A DNA stretch of 64,000 bases. Origin: Seminavis robusta (Eukaryota; Bacillariophyta; Bacillariophyceae; Naviculales; Naviculaceae). The notes below the pieces were generated by a model. It worked only from the letters and a program-made list of their open reading frames with translations. It was not told where the DNA came from and ran no database searches. Location of the stretch: the NCBI GenBank assembly GCA_903772945.1, contig CAICTM010000032.1, forward strand, positions 104,394 through 168,393, given 5' to 3'. The position numbers were made by a program, and so were the translations under genes. This document shows, in pieces, positions 1 through 9,293 of this stretch (position 1 is the first letter of the stretch; every line of letters begins with the position of its first letter).

Positions 1-153
1 GGACGCCAAAAACTCGTCGAGAAAGGTACGATAGATCTCCAGAGACGATCGACGTCGATTGTAGTACGCAGAGTTGGATGCAGAAGAACCGTCCATGGTT
101 GCTGCTTTTATGGCAATAGAGCCATAATCGTTCTTGCTCTTATCCCTACTCAT
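1..153 (-). CDS. 5' end of an unknown protein, cut by the window edge
   Basis: An open frame runs leftward from an ATG at 153 off the start of the window, giving 51 codons. It begins MSRDKSKNDYGSIAIK and contains a Tyr/Arg/Ser-rich stretch (SAYYNRRRSS) followed by LEIYRTFLDEFLAS. A second in-frame ATG lies at 96. No domain can be recognised in so short a piece. The amino-acid mix and the absence of stops are compatible with a real N-terminus, but the rest of the gene lies outside the window and no function is proposed. Confidence 0.45.
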   Translation of the reverse strand, partial: MSRDKSKNDYGSIAIKAATMDGSSASNSAYYNRRRSSLEIYRTFLDEFLAS

Positions 154-1548
154 CGTTTGACTGCAAGGCTAGCTAGCTGGGTATGTATATGCTCTTTCCT
201 TATTTGACACGGCTAATGCATGTAATGCCATCAACAAAGATCCACAACAAAGGTTAGTCGTACGGTAGCACCGCGGAATGCAACAGATCAACACTCATGG
301 GTACGTGCAAGAGATCTGGAAGTGGTTCCAAGGATCCTCAAAGAAGCAAAAAATAATGAGGCTGATGACGACTGTGCTGGGTGAAGTAGACTTCCCCTGA
401 CAAGATCTTAAATCTCTACGGTACCGTATGGTTCGTGGGTTGGAGCGACCAAACTAAGCAAATAAGACAGTAAAGGCTGTCATTGCACTCAACACTAAAC
501 GCTTGATCAGACAGATCCTGCCACAAACAGTTGCCATGATGGATCCACGGCAATCTTCGCTCTTCGGGAAAGATATCAAGCAAAAAGTCATAGATCGTCC
601 ATCCGTTTTGTAGCCGTTCTAGTGAATATGTTCGTAGTAAAGGTTGTTGGCGTAGCAGGCCTGTTCTCAGTGCTGATACAGGTAGTTGCTCTTAAAAGCT
701 TGCATGTGGCTTCCAACCACGCTTGGGTCCAATTTTGGGCCAAGTGGCACCATGCAGGGCTAGAACTGCAAATTTGGATACATACGAGCTTCCATGCAAG
801 GAGACCTTAGTCATCAACAGGGCATACAGATCATTCATCGTCTTTGGCACTGTGCATAGAAGAAATTGCTTTGCCTTGGAGCAACTCGGGGCTGTTTCCT
901 TTCCAGAAGGTGACGGGGAAGTTCTATCCCAGCAATGAACAACAGGCCATTGTGCACTTTGAAGTTGCTTGACCAGACACGTTTCCTGTCGTTGCAAGTG
1001 GCAACTCACGACGAACCAACAACGCGCTTTGAAATGCGGCTTCCATGTCGACGTAAGCAGGTTTGTTCAGCCCAATGTACATGTGCAACCCCGTCCACGT
1101 GCTCAAACAGGCAGACGGTAAAGCTTGCATCTCGCTCGAGAAGGAGGTGGAGTCTCTCGCAAGTAGCGGCTACAACGGCACGATCAGGTGAAAAGAGAGA
1201 ATGCAGACACTGACAGCGCCCGGCTTGAGGTTAGGCTGCCTGTGCCATAGGGTAGGTGTTCACCTCAGCATTTTGCTATCATAACTATTCCCTCTTCGCG
1301 GGATTGCCGTATGACTCCTCTCCGCTCTCTGACTACTCCTTTCGACTCAGGCGCTGCGTATGTGCTCCCACTGTATGTTGCGAGACATGCGGGAGCCACA
1401 CCAGTCTCGACCGTTGTCCTACGGAGGATACACGAAGGTGAAATATTCAACATCGACATCTGTGCGGGGTTCGGCACATCGAAGTTTCATAATAGATTAT
1501 CTGCAAGCTTCATTCCACCATTTTCCCTCGACACCACTCTCGACCAAC
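154..1548. other. Intergenic stretch, no supported gene
   Basis: About 1.4 kb with only short overlapping open frames on both strands and no recognisable protein or RNA. The last 190 bases are open in the frame of the AAA+ gene that follows, but they read like a 5' leader rather than conserved protein. Confidence 0.5.
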
Positions 1549-3378
1549 ATGTCAACTCTCGAGTTTCTCGATGAGCAAGGCTCAGTGAAGAGCTTTGGCT
1601 TGGTCCCATGGACTACACTTCATCGCTGGCTTTCTGCAATCAACGGGCATCCCACGCCAGGAAGCGCCTTGCCCCGAGGAGTGAATCGAGGCAAGATCAT
1701 TGAAGAATTGGAAGCTCGGCGGAAGCGCCAGGATGCACTTGTCGACAGTGCATTGAGGATGTTTCATATGGATCGAGGATTTGGAAAAGACTGGAGAGAG
1801 CACGAGAATGCGGAGGGCTACACCCACTTGGAAGAGTTGCTCATCTACCAGCCCAAGGAGTGGCGCAAGCAGGCGCGAGAGTATCTGTTTCGCTTCCGTT
1901 GTGATTTGTCCCGTGAGAGCCCCAGCGACGAAGCTCGGACACTAGTGGCACTTGTGAACAAGAAGAAGCAGCCCATAGCCATGAAAACACCAATTTTGGT
2001 GGTGCTCTTCCATCCCGAAATCAGCCGCACCGCTCGCTACGAACCCCTTAACTTCCTACTCGCCTACGGAGTGAAGGACCCGCTGCCAGCTCTGTTCCGC
2101 CACATGCCAGAGGCTGACCGGAAGGCCTTGATGGATGATCTTTCCCCCCTCGATTACTTTCTCGAGTTCCAAAACTACGTCGGTGCCTACAAACTGGACA
2201 TCCTGAGAAAGGTCGGAAAAGAAGCGTCGCTGCCACGTCTCTGCCTGATCAAAGAACTGGACTTTTCAGATATTATTGGGCAGCGATTGGCCAAGCAATT
2301 CATTCGTCAATCTGTGGTGAGCCATGTGTCGAACATGACCCCTGCCAACAAGGGACGAGGCATGTGCGTCAACCGACACCCTCTCAGCATGATCTTTGCG
2401 GGCCCATCCGGCAATGGGAAAACGGAACTCGCTCGATGGCTTGCCAAGCTCATGAACAAGCCGAGCGACGACTTCTTCATCAAAGTAGATTGTGGCAAAC
2501 TGACCGATGCAAGTGAGGTCTTTGGCAGGTCTGGCGCCTATCAAGGAGCCCAGCAAGGATCCGCCCTCAACAATTTCGTATTGAAAATGTCATTGGAACC
2601 GCAAGCAGTGGGCATTGTGCTCCTGGACGAAATCGAAAAGGCAAGCCAGGGGGTCATACATGCTTTGTACCAAGTTATTGATAAGGGCGAATGGACGAAC
2701 AAACGTCTCGGTTCCCACGGTGCCCAGACGGATGTGATTCCCTGTCAAAATTTGATCTTCATCATGACAACCAACGCTTGTGATATCGACATTACCGAGT
2801 TTGTCAAGCAGAACCCAGACATTTACAATGCCGTGGGGGATGAACTCAATCAGCTCGCGTCGGATCTGTCACTCCGCATTCGCAATACTCTTCAGTTTAT
2901 GTATCCATTTACAGAGGCCTTCTTGGGTCGCATTGGACGGATCGTTCCGTTTCTCCCAATGGCCAACGGCAACCCAGATTTGCAAGGCATCATGCATGGC
3001 GAGTCCTTGACCGTGGCCAAGCTGCTGATTGAACGCCAGCAAGAAAAATTTGCCGATTCCACCTTTGCCGATATCCAACAGCTGGTGTCACCCGGTACCA
3101 AGCACCAGATTGCAAAGATTGTGGTCAACGAAGCAATTGCGGAAGCCGGTGTCCGGGGGATCCAATCCCTAGTGGAACAAAAGATGGGAGATCGAGTGTT
3201 GGACGCTGTGCTCTTGGAACGCGGCGGAATCGAGGATGGATCTCATGTTCGTTACTATACGAGGGAAGAAGCTCAAGAGATCGATTTCCGGGTGGAAGAC
3301 TTGACCGAAATGGAGGAGGATGACATTGCGGAAGAAGAAAACTTTAACATGTTGGACGACGCCGACTTGTTCGGGTAG
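1549..3378 (+). CDS. AAA+ ATPase, ClpB C-terminal-type single AAA module
   Basis: A 609-residue protein with one AAA+ ATPase module of the AAA_2 type found in the second half of ClpB/Hsp104. Walker A is GPSGNGKT at about residues 285-292. Walker B is VLLDEIEKA at about 357-365, and a sensor-1-like IFIMTTNA follows. The N-terminal 270 residues carry no ClpB N-domain or first AAA ring and look lineage-specific. The C-terminus is acidic (EMEEDDIAEEENFN). I prefer the ATG at 1549 (context CCAACATG). The frame stays open to an ATG at 1360, but the extra 63 residues look like leader. The family unfolds or remodels protein complexes with ATP; the substrate here is unknown. Confidence 0.85.
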   Translation: MSTLEFLDEQGSVKSFGLVPWTTLHRWLSAINGHPTPGSALPRGVNRGKIIEELEARRKRQDALVDSALRMFHMDRGFGKDWREHENAEGYTHLEELLIYQPKEWRKQAREYLFRFRCDLSRESPSDEARTLVALVNKKKQPIAMKTPILVVLFHPEISRTARYEPLNFLLAYGVKDPLPALFRHMPEADRKALMDDLSPLDYFLEFQNYVGAYKLDILRKVGKEASLPRLCLIKELDFSDIIGQRLAKQFIRQSVVSHVSNMTPANKGRGMCVNRHPLSMIFAGPSGNGKTELARWLAKLMNKPSDDFFIKVDCGKLTDASEVFGRSGAYQGAQQGSALNNFVLKMSLEPQAVGIVLLDEIEKASQGVIHALYQVIDKGEWTNKRLGSHGAQTDVIPCQNLIFIMTTNACDIDITEFVKQNPDIYNAVGDELNQLASDLSLRIRNTLQFMYPFTEAFLGRIGRIVPFLPMANGNPDLQGIMHGESLTVAKLLIERQQEKFADSTFADIQQLVSPGTKHQIAKIVVNEAIAEAGVRGIQSLVEQKMGDRVLDAVLLERGGIEDGSHVRYYTREEAQEIDFRVEDLTEMEEDDIAEEENFNMLDDADLFG

Positions 3379-3583
3379 ATTGCATTAATAATGCTGCGTG
3401 CCAGAGGGATCTTGTGATTCCCCACTCTTTTACAGAAACAGCCGTTACGTTGGGTTGGATGGATTGTATTCCTTTCTGCGTTGGCCTTTTCCGCCGTATG
3501 AAAATGTAGAAAACAGTTCCAGAAATCACGATATAATCTTGTCTGCTCTTGACCAGTCTCTCTCTGTATGCGGATTGTAGCTC

Positions 3584-4088
3584 TTAGTAAAGCACTATTG
3601 AATGCCCATTCCCTACGAGGTCCACTCGAAATTTGCCTAGCCTTTGCTCTGAAAGAGACTGGCCCCTTTCATTTTTGGCTCCAATGGATAATGGAGCCCA
3701 CATAAATCCCTTGAAAATGATGGCAGTCTGTGCATCATTCTGTTCTGGACTTCCCATGGTGTCGAGAATTTTTTGCACAGCTCCCTTGCAAATCCCACTG
3801 GGTTTGGACAACCATCCTCCCGTGGCACTGCAATCTGTAGTATCAGCAAGTGCACTGGACAATGCCCTTGTTGGGTTGACCTGAGAATCCCTGAAATATT
3901 ACATACTGTTGCTGGTAAATATTGGGTATGGGACGGAGCAGCCGCCAGTCCCCATTTGGTTCCTTGAAGCGTCTTGAGCATCATGGCATCGGACATTTGC
4001 CAACATTTCGTTTGGGGAGACGGCAAAACTGAAGTATCATCCACAGTGACACTTGACGGCAGAGATTACTGCAAGAGGAATGCGTGGT
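3584..4088 (-). pseudogene. Broken tandem copy of the downstream unknown secreted-type gene
   Basis: Minus-strand sequence that parallels the C-terminal two thirds of the gene at 4089-4946. Shared blocks include MSDAMxLKTLQGTKW, GGWLSKPS, QTAIIFKGF and LGKFRxDLVG. In this copy they sit in different reading frames (frames ending at 3637 and 3584), so at least one frameshift is needed. The N-terminal hydrophobic region of the intact gene has no counterpart. DNA similarity extends across the junction (for example near 4045-4090 against 4620-4670). This is a tandem duplication followed by decay. Confidence 0.7.
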
Positions 4089-4946
4089 CTATTGAATACC
4101 CATTTTGAGTTCATCATCCGCGATGTTGATCCCTACAAGGTCCGCTCGAAATTTGCCTAGAGTTTGCTCTGGTTCCACGGAGAGAATGAACCCTTTCATT
4201 TCGGCTGCCACGGTACCCCCTCCTGAGGATAATGTGGGATCCGCCCGAATGAATCCTTTGAAAATGACGGCAGTCTGAGCAGTTGCTAGTTTGACTTTCC
4301 ATCGTGCCGATAATTGCACGGCTCCCTTGCGAATCTCACTGGGTTTGGATAACCATCTTCCCGTGGAAGCCGTTGTAGTAGTATCAGTAGTGCCACCGCA
4401 AGTGCACTGGACAATGCCCTTGTTGGGTTGATCTGAGAATCCCTGAAAGATTAGGTACTGCTGCTGGCAAACGTTGGGAATGGACTTATTATTGCTGTCG
4501 GTAGGAGCAGCTGTCAGTCTCCATTTGGTCCCTTGAAGCGTCTTGAGCACCATAGCATCAGACATTTGCCGAGATTGTGTTTGGGGAGAGAGTAGCGAAA
4601 CGGAAGTATCATCCGCAGTGAGAATGGATGGAAAGGATCGCTCCAAGAGGAATAATGATCGGTCTCTCATTGTGGTAGACGCTGAGATGGAAACTGGAAG
4701 AGCAGTGGTCAACTCTACCGGTTGCAATGGCATGTCAAACATGAGGCCCAGCACACTGCGGCTGGTCAGTGCCATGCTCATCAACATAGGCAACACTATA
4801 GATACATGCAATAAGCAAATCATCTTGAACAATGACTTTTGCTCAAGATGATCTTGCTTGAAGGTGGTAGCTTGAACAAATTGATAGCTTCGGAGCGATC
4901 TTATGATGAACGCTGAGTCAGACCTCGCCAAAGAGCTCGTCGTCAT
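4089..4946 (-). CDS. Unknown protein with N-terminal hydrophobic segment
   Basis: A 285-residue open frame. Residues 42-60 (MICLLHVSIVLPMLMSMAL) form a hydrophobic segment. If translation starts at the ATG at 4823 this becomes a classical signal peptide; from the ATG at 4946 it would be an internal anchor. The rest holds LKTLQGTKWRLTAAP and VIFKGFIRAD, which loosely recall the L-x-G-x-W start of lipocalin- or fibrillin-like beta-barrels, but this is only a resemblance. Cys residues (VCQQQY, VQCTCGG) suggest an oxidising compartment. A decayed tandem copy lies immediately downstream. No function is assigned. Confidence 0.6.
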   Translation of the reverse strand: MTTSSLARSDSAFIIRSLRSYQFVQATTFKQDHLEQKSLFKMICLLHVSIVLPMLMSMALTSRSVLGLMFDMPLQPVELTTALPVSISASTTMRDRSLFLLERSFPSILTADDTSVSLLSPQTQSRQMSDAMVLKTLQGTKWRLTAAPTDSNNKSIPNVCQQQYLIFQGFSDQPNKGIVQCTCGGTTDTTTTASTGRWLSKPSEIRKGAVQLSARWKVKLATAQTAVIFKGFIRADPTLSSGGGTVAAEMKGFILSVEPEQTLGKFRADLVGINIADDELKMGIQ

Positions 4947-5168
4947 CGTGGAATCTTCAATCTCATCGTGGAGTCCTACTAACTATCATAAGGGTATCCA
5001 CAAAGAAACCTTGATCCTCCCAACGAAACCTAAAAACGATCCACGAAACAAAGCAACGAAGACAACCAATAACCAATCACCCAATCACCGCCCTACGGTA
5101 CCAGGTACTGGTACGGTGGTAGCTAGAAGCATCACCTTCCATATCTTTTCCGTCCGAAGCTTGAAGCA

Positions 5169-5540
5169 ATGAAGACCGGGGGTGGTGGATCTTCTGTACC
5201 ATTTTGGAAACACCCTGTTGTGTTGATTGTTGCAGGAGGTTTTATCGCATGGTGTGGATCCTTATTGAAGATGCATGAAATCCATAAACAAGGAATCCAG
5301 TTGACAGAACAACTCGCAGAACTAAACCAGCAGATACAATTATTGTCATCCATCCTTCTAGAGGTGAAGGAAACAACAACACCAGAGTCCAAACCAGACA
5401 CGTTGGAGGATCTATCTTGCCCAGTTAAAGGAAGCGGAACTTTCAATGAATCCAGACTGGGGGAAGAGGTAGCAATCAGCACTAAACACAAGACACCGTC
5501 AGCACACACACAGATCCTCAGCACAATGATGCTGGGCTAA
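5169..5540 (+). CDS. Small membrane protein with coiled-coil segment
   Basis: A 123-residue protein. After a Gly-rich start (MKTGGGGSSVPFWKHP) comes one hydrophobic span (VVLIVAGGFIAWCGSLL). A heptad-like helix rich in Gln, Leu and Glu follows (IQLTEQLAELNQQIQLLSSI), then a Thr/Ser/Lys-rich tail. The next open frame (5596) also has a short membrane span and an acidic segment and leads into an ankyrin array. The two may therefore descend from a common membrane/coiled-coil/ankyrin design. No known family is recognised. Confidence 0.5.
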   Translation: MKTGGGGSSVPFWKHPVVLIVAGGFIAWCGSLLKMHEIHKQGIQLTEQLAELNQQIQLLSSILLEVKETTTPESKPDTLEDLSCPVKGSGTFNESRLGEEVAISTKHKTPSAHTQILSTMMLG

Positions 5541-5595
5541 AAGAATCTCATCAAGTCAACCTTGTATCACAATCCAAGAAGGGGGGACTACTAGA

Positions 5596-6010
5596 ATGGC
5601 ACAACTCTCAGTCATGAGATACATGCAAGTGCCCAACAAGCAGCTGCCCCTAGACCGTACTTGGAAATTTGTCGGGGTGTTTCTGTTTGTATTGGGTGTT
5701 ACTGCTCTTTGCGTGCCTGCATTCTATCCGCTGGTACAGGAATCGGAGAGCAAAGAAGAAGAAGCGCAGATTTTGGGCTAGCAGAGCAAGTTCTGCAACT
5801 TAAAGAAGACTCGCTGGAAGCTCAAAAATATCAAGAAGCCATTGTTACCTTTATTGTACAGGTGGCATCTGGTCAAACATGGGAACTCTGCTTTGCACTG
5901 CAGCAAAGGGCGGCAAGATTCATATTGTCAAAGCCTTGCTGAGTCATGATGGTATCAATGCCAATGCCAGGGAGAAGGATAATGGTTGAACTGCCCTTCA
6001 TTATGCTTCA
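5596..6010 (+). pseudogene. Broken 5' part of a membrane/ankyrin gene
   Basis: The sequence reads as three successive frames. The first starts at the ATG at 5596 and encodes 61 residues with a membrane span (KFVGVFLFVLGVTALCVPAFY) and an acidic tail, ending at 5781. Coding-like sequence continues in another frame (AEQVLQLKEDSLEAQKYQEA). From 5879 a third frame gives the first ankyrin repeat (TAAKGGKIHIVKALLSHDG). That frame is stopped at 5987-5989 by TGA exactly where the other repeats have the TGG of their NGWTALH motif. Two frameshifts and one nonsense change imply a decayed gene. Introns could explain the frame changes but not the TGG-to-TGA change. Confidence 0.6.
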
Positions 6011-6580
6011 TTGCATGGCCATACTGATGTTGTGATGGCTTTGATTGCAAAAGATGCCGTGGATGTCAATGCCAAGGTGAATGATGGCTGGACAGCCCTT
6101 CATATTGCTTCGAAGCATGGCCATGTTGGTGTTACCAATACCTTGCTCGGGCATGATGGTGTTGAAGTCAATATGACACGGACAACAGGCTGGACTGCTT
6201 TGCATTATGCCTCAAGGCATGGCCATGTCGACATTGTGAGCGCTTTGCTCAAAGGCACTGCTGTGAGGGTCAGCGCCAAGCTGAATAATGGTTGGACCCC
6301 CCTTCACTGTGCATCAAGGCATGGTCTTGTCGAAGTTGCCAAAGTCTTGCTAGAACATCATGATGTGGATGTCAATTCATCGCAGAAGAAAGGCTGGACT
6401 GCTTTGCATTATGCGTCAAAGTTTGGCCACGTTGATATTGTTAGTGCTCTGCTTGCAAAAGTTGGTGTGGAGATCAATAGAAAGAACAATTGCAATAAGA
6501 CTGCCTTGGATCTTGCAAGTGGTATGAATTTTCAGAAGGTGGTGGAAGTCTTGGTTGCCTCTGGCGCTGAGAGAGGGTGA
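6011..6580 (+). CDS. Ankyrin-repeat protein (probably remnant of a larger gene)
   Basis: A 189-residue open frame made almost entirely of about five ankyrin repeats of 34-35 residues. They follow the pattern DGWTALHIASKHGHVGVTNTL with VDVNAK-type turns. Ankyrin repeats are protein-binding scaffolds with no catalytic activity. The first ATG lies inside a repeat. The same frame continues upstream through a further repeat interrupted by a TGA at 5987, and a membrane segment in another frame precedes it. This is therefore more likely the surviving 3' part of a membrane-anchored ankyrin gene than a complete one. Confidence 0.65.
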   Translation: MHGHTDVVMALIAKDAVDVNAKVNDGWTALHIASKHGHVGVTNTLLGHDGVEVNMTRTTGWTALHYASRHGHVDIVSALLKGTAVRVSAKLNNGWTPLHCASRHGLVEVAKVLLEHHDVDVNSSQKKGWTALHYASKFGHVDIVSALLAKVGVEINRKNNCNKTALDLASGMNFQKVVEVLVASGAERG

Positions 6581-6795
6581 CGATGATTAAACAACCACAA
6601 GGTATTCTATTGGATGGATGAGCCATCGTGTTTTGAGGCGTTCGCAGGCCGATAGAACACCTTATTCTCCACTCATCAAAAGTCAACTCTATAGATTTTC
6701 GTTTGATTAGTTTTAATCATAATCTTATCATTTTTAGTGTTAGGTTGAATACAGTATCTGGGAGTCATCACTCCGACGCAGCTTCCGCTTCCACT

Positions 6796-7509
6796 TCAAA
6801 TCCCCATTCTCTTATCGAACTGCTCCAGAGCTTGACCCAAATTCTTGGGGGCTTCGTTGAGATCAAACTTATTCTGATACAAGCAATTTCCAAGTTTATC
6901 TCCAAAATGACGAGCTGCACGCTTAATGGCATCGGTAATGGACGCTTTCAACGCCAACTGTAGCGCAGCCGGTAGCTGGTTGTCAATGGCATCTCCCGTC
7001 CCATAATCTTCTTTGAACGTCCCAGTTTCGGTCAGAGTAATTCGAACGTGGGCCGTGTAGACGACGCACCAACGTTTCCCATCCAATTGCTCTCTCAATA
7101 CGGGTTCCGTTTGTATTACCTGAAGATTCCATCCGTCATACCCAAAGACTTGATTTAACGTGCTAATGACGCTTTCCCCCGCCATGTATGTGAGCTCACG
7201 TCTTCCAGGACCAGGGCGGGTCATCAAGTCGGAGCGCAGAGGTTTGGTGGCCAGCATGCGATCTACCGTAAGAGGTTTTCCATTCGGATCCACAATCACG
7301 CTGCCATCCGAAGGGTGCCGCACGTATGCCGGATCGTGCTTGTTGTTGTCGTGCTGCAGCGGCTCGACATCAGCCTTGGCCTTGGCGTTGCGAATCACAA
7401 ATTGCTGCTTCGACGAAGGACCTGTAGTGACAAAAGAACACACCACAGACACACTCAACAGTGCCAACAGCAGCGAAAGAGGACAAAGAAGGCTCGGACG
7501 AGGCATCAT
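6796..7509 (-). CDS. RAD52-family single-strand annealing protein, organelle-targeted
   Basis: A 237-residue protein from the ATG at 7509; an in-frame ATG at 7563 would add 18 residues. The first 25 residues are a signal-peptide-like hydrophobic run (LLCPLSLLLALLSVSVVCSF) ending in C-S-F, reminiscent of the diatom plastid-import junction. Residues about 100-220 match the RAD52/Rad22 N-terminal annealing domain: LTYMAGESVISTLNQVFGYDGW, then WCVVYTAHVRITLTETG, EDYGTGDA, and ASITDAIKRAARHFGDKLGN. RAD52 proteins form rings that anneal complementary single strands. The targeting segment suggests work on organelle DNA (inference). There is no C-terminal RAD51-binding extension, as in short plant-type forms. 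Confidence 0.85.
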   Translation of the reverse strand: MMPRPSLLCPLSLLLALLSVSVVCSFVTTGPSSKQQFVIRNAKAKADVEPLQHDNNKHDPAYVRHPSDGSVIVDPNGKPLTVDRMLATKPLRSDLMTRPGPGRRELTYMAGESVISTLNQVFGYDGWNLQVIQTEPVLREQLDGKRWCVVYTAHVRITLTETGTFKEDYGTGDAIDNQLPAALQLALKASITDAIKRAARHFGDKLGNCLYQNKFDLNEAPKNLGQALEQFDKRMGI

Positions 7510-7793
7510 GGTCGGATTGAAATTTTTATAGTTGTTGAAAAAGATCTGTGGTGGCAGATCCATCGCTTCTCTGATGGCTTTTGAAACGTGGCAAAAAGAG
7601 ATGAGTATCCGCGATTGTTGGTCATGAAACTGACGTCACTGATCGTAAACACGACTTATCTGATCCACAGATCTTAAAGATCACTGGTCCCGATTCCCAG
7701 TCGCGCCATGGCTGGACCTGCTTCCAGCCAAGGCCATCATCAGGCATCAAAATCCATAAACTTTGAAGAAACAAACTAAGAGCAGCCCCTTCA

Positions 7794-8240
7794 ATGCCAC
7801 AGACAAGACACTCAACCACCAATGACGACGATGTCAGCTCATACAGAAACTCACTGTATGCAAGGAGACATTCCATTATGGCACCAGGACAAAGCAAGAA
7901 AACAGGAGGACAAGGCAAGAAGAAGAAAACCAAAGCCAGCAGGAAACGGCATTCTTTGTCCACTGATACAACATCCACACAGCACAGTGCCAACCCACCT
8001 TCCAATGAACGGCGATCCTCTCTCCCGAACAGTGATACACAAACGGCTAGGCGAAAACTCAAGAACCCTTTCAAGCGATTGAGAAGGCGACGCTCCATGA
8101 ATGATGCCAGCCAAAGTCACCATTACTACGGTGACGGTGATCATCCATCATGCAGTGAAAGTATTGGTGTGCTCATGTGTGTGCTTTCCCTTTGCACAGT
8201 TCCTTTTGCACTGCTAGCTGAAGCGACCTTAAAAAAATAA
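7794..8240 (+). CDS. Small basic protein, paralog of the gene at 12078
   Basis: A 148-residue protein of unknown function. It is very rich in Arg, Lys and Ser, with a block KLKNPFKRLRRRRSMNDAS followed by HYYGDG, and ends with a hydrophobic segment (VLMCVLSLCTVPFALLAE). The N-terminus holds DDDVSSYRNSLYARRHSIM. The gene at 12078-12476 shares the same order of motifs, so the two are paralogs. The RRxS-type sites could be targets of basic-directed kinases, and the basic block could bind acidic lipids or nucleic acid. Both ideas are inference. Confidence 0.65.
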   Translation: MPQTRHSTTNDDDVSSYRNSLYARRHSIMAPGQSKKTGGQGKKKKTKASRKRHSLSTDTTSTQHSANPPSNERRSSLPNSDTQTARRKLKNPFKRLRRRRSMNDASQSHHYYGDGDHPSCSESIGVLMCVLSLCTVPFALLAEATLKK

Positions 8241-8613
8241 CCAATCACCAAACAACGGCATTATTCCTCATGTAGCTAGCTTGACATTGTTTGAGTTTGC
8301 TTTCATGGGTTCATCTTCGCTACAGGGGGGGTGTTTGCAAAGGCAGCCTGCTACCGGTATGCTACTACTAGCTAGCTACCGGTGGCCAGAACTACTCGTA
8401 CAGGCTCCACCGGTAAAGGTGGGTTTTACGGTACCGGTGGGTTGCTGCCGTAGTCATGAAAATGACGTAAAGCATACACAACACGACTTAATTCGTTACG
8501 TTTTCAAGAACATTCCAGAACCTGAATCGTGCACCTCAAATAAGCCAGCGGAGCTGTGTAACCTCGGCAGAAAGGTTTCAGTGTAGAAGCAGATCCCCCT
8601 ATTAGCTAGCTAC
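8241..8613. other. Intergenic stretch with short palindromes
   Basis: No gene is supported. The stretch contains several AGCT and ACCGGT/GGTACC palindromes. Near 8583 it holds one copy of the AGAAGCAGATCCCC unit that also forms the cluster at 11540-11720 beyond the transposon. Confidence 0.5.
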
Positions 8614-8770
8614 AGGAACGTTGTGGAATGGGCAGTCGTGCCTAGACAAGATGGTTTGGAATTAAGACAAGATTGGAAATCTCGTTTTGTCCTAATTCTC
8701 GATTAGGACACGACATCTTATCCTATAATTCTCACTAGACAAAATTGGGTGACAAGACTGGTAGATTTAA
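8614..8770 (+). repeat. Left inverted terminal repeat of the transposon
   Basis: Matches the reverse complement of about 11340-11534. It contains internal sub-repeats of AAGACAAGATT and its complement-like TTGTCCTAATTCT. Confidence 0.65.
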
Positions 8771-8843
8771 GACAAGATCACGAAACCAACGACAAAGCCA
8801 GAAACCAATAACAGCCACTCAACAGAACAATCAAAAGGAGACC

Positions 8844-9182
8844 ATGGCCGACACGAAGAGACTACACGATGAGAACGACATAGGGCAGCTTGTGGTTCTC
8901 ACTCCTAGCGAGATGCTAGAGAGGGGGTTGCTGTTTGCCGATTATTCCAAGAAGACTGTCGACCGTTGCAAGGAATCAACCAGCATCGAAAGGTTCTTGT
9001 CGCGATATGGAGCATCTCCAACCGTGCTGTGCGCCATCTTTGAAGATCTCTAACGATCTGAGAATGAAGAATGCCGCGTAGATTCTGGATCAATTCGGCT
9101 GGATTATTTTCTTATGTCCATGCACTTTCTCCGACAATATCCAACAGAGCATGAGCGCGCTGCAGCGACGGGATTTCATTAA
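8844..9182 (+). pseudogene. Broken transposon gene A (transposase-like N-terminus)
   Basis: The frame opens at the ATG at 8844 (MADTKRLHDENDIGQL). It runs through SIERFLSRYGASPTVLCAIF and is stopped by TAA at 9051-9053. It then continues in the same frame (LDYFLMSMHFLRQYPTEHERAA) to 9182. A CAA-to-TAA change would explain the internal stop. I associate this type of sequence with diatom DDE-transposon ORFs, but from memory only. No catalytic triad is visible in the remnant. Confidence 0.5.
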
Positions 9183-9293
9183 GCATTCTCCTCCGTCTTT
9201 CCTTTTTGCGACTGGTGAGATGATCGCATACAACCAAAAAGACTGCGTAATTGTCTTCTCAGTCCTTCACCTTTGCAAGTTGATGGTCAATCT

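Noticed and set aside
7622-8098. 158-codon minus-strand frame opposite the small basic gene
   Set aside because: Shadow of the plus-strand gene at 7794, whose paralog at 12078 supports the plus strand.
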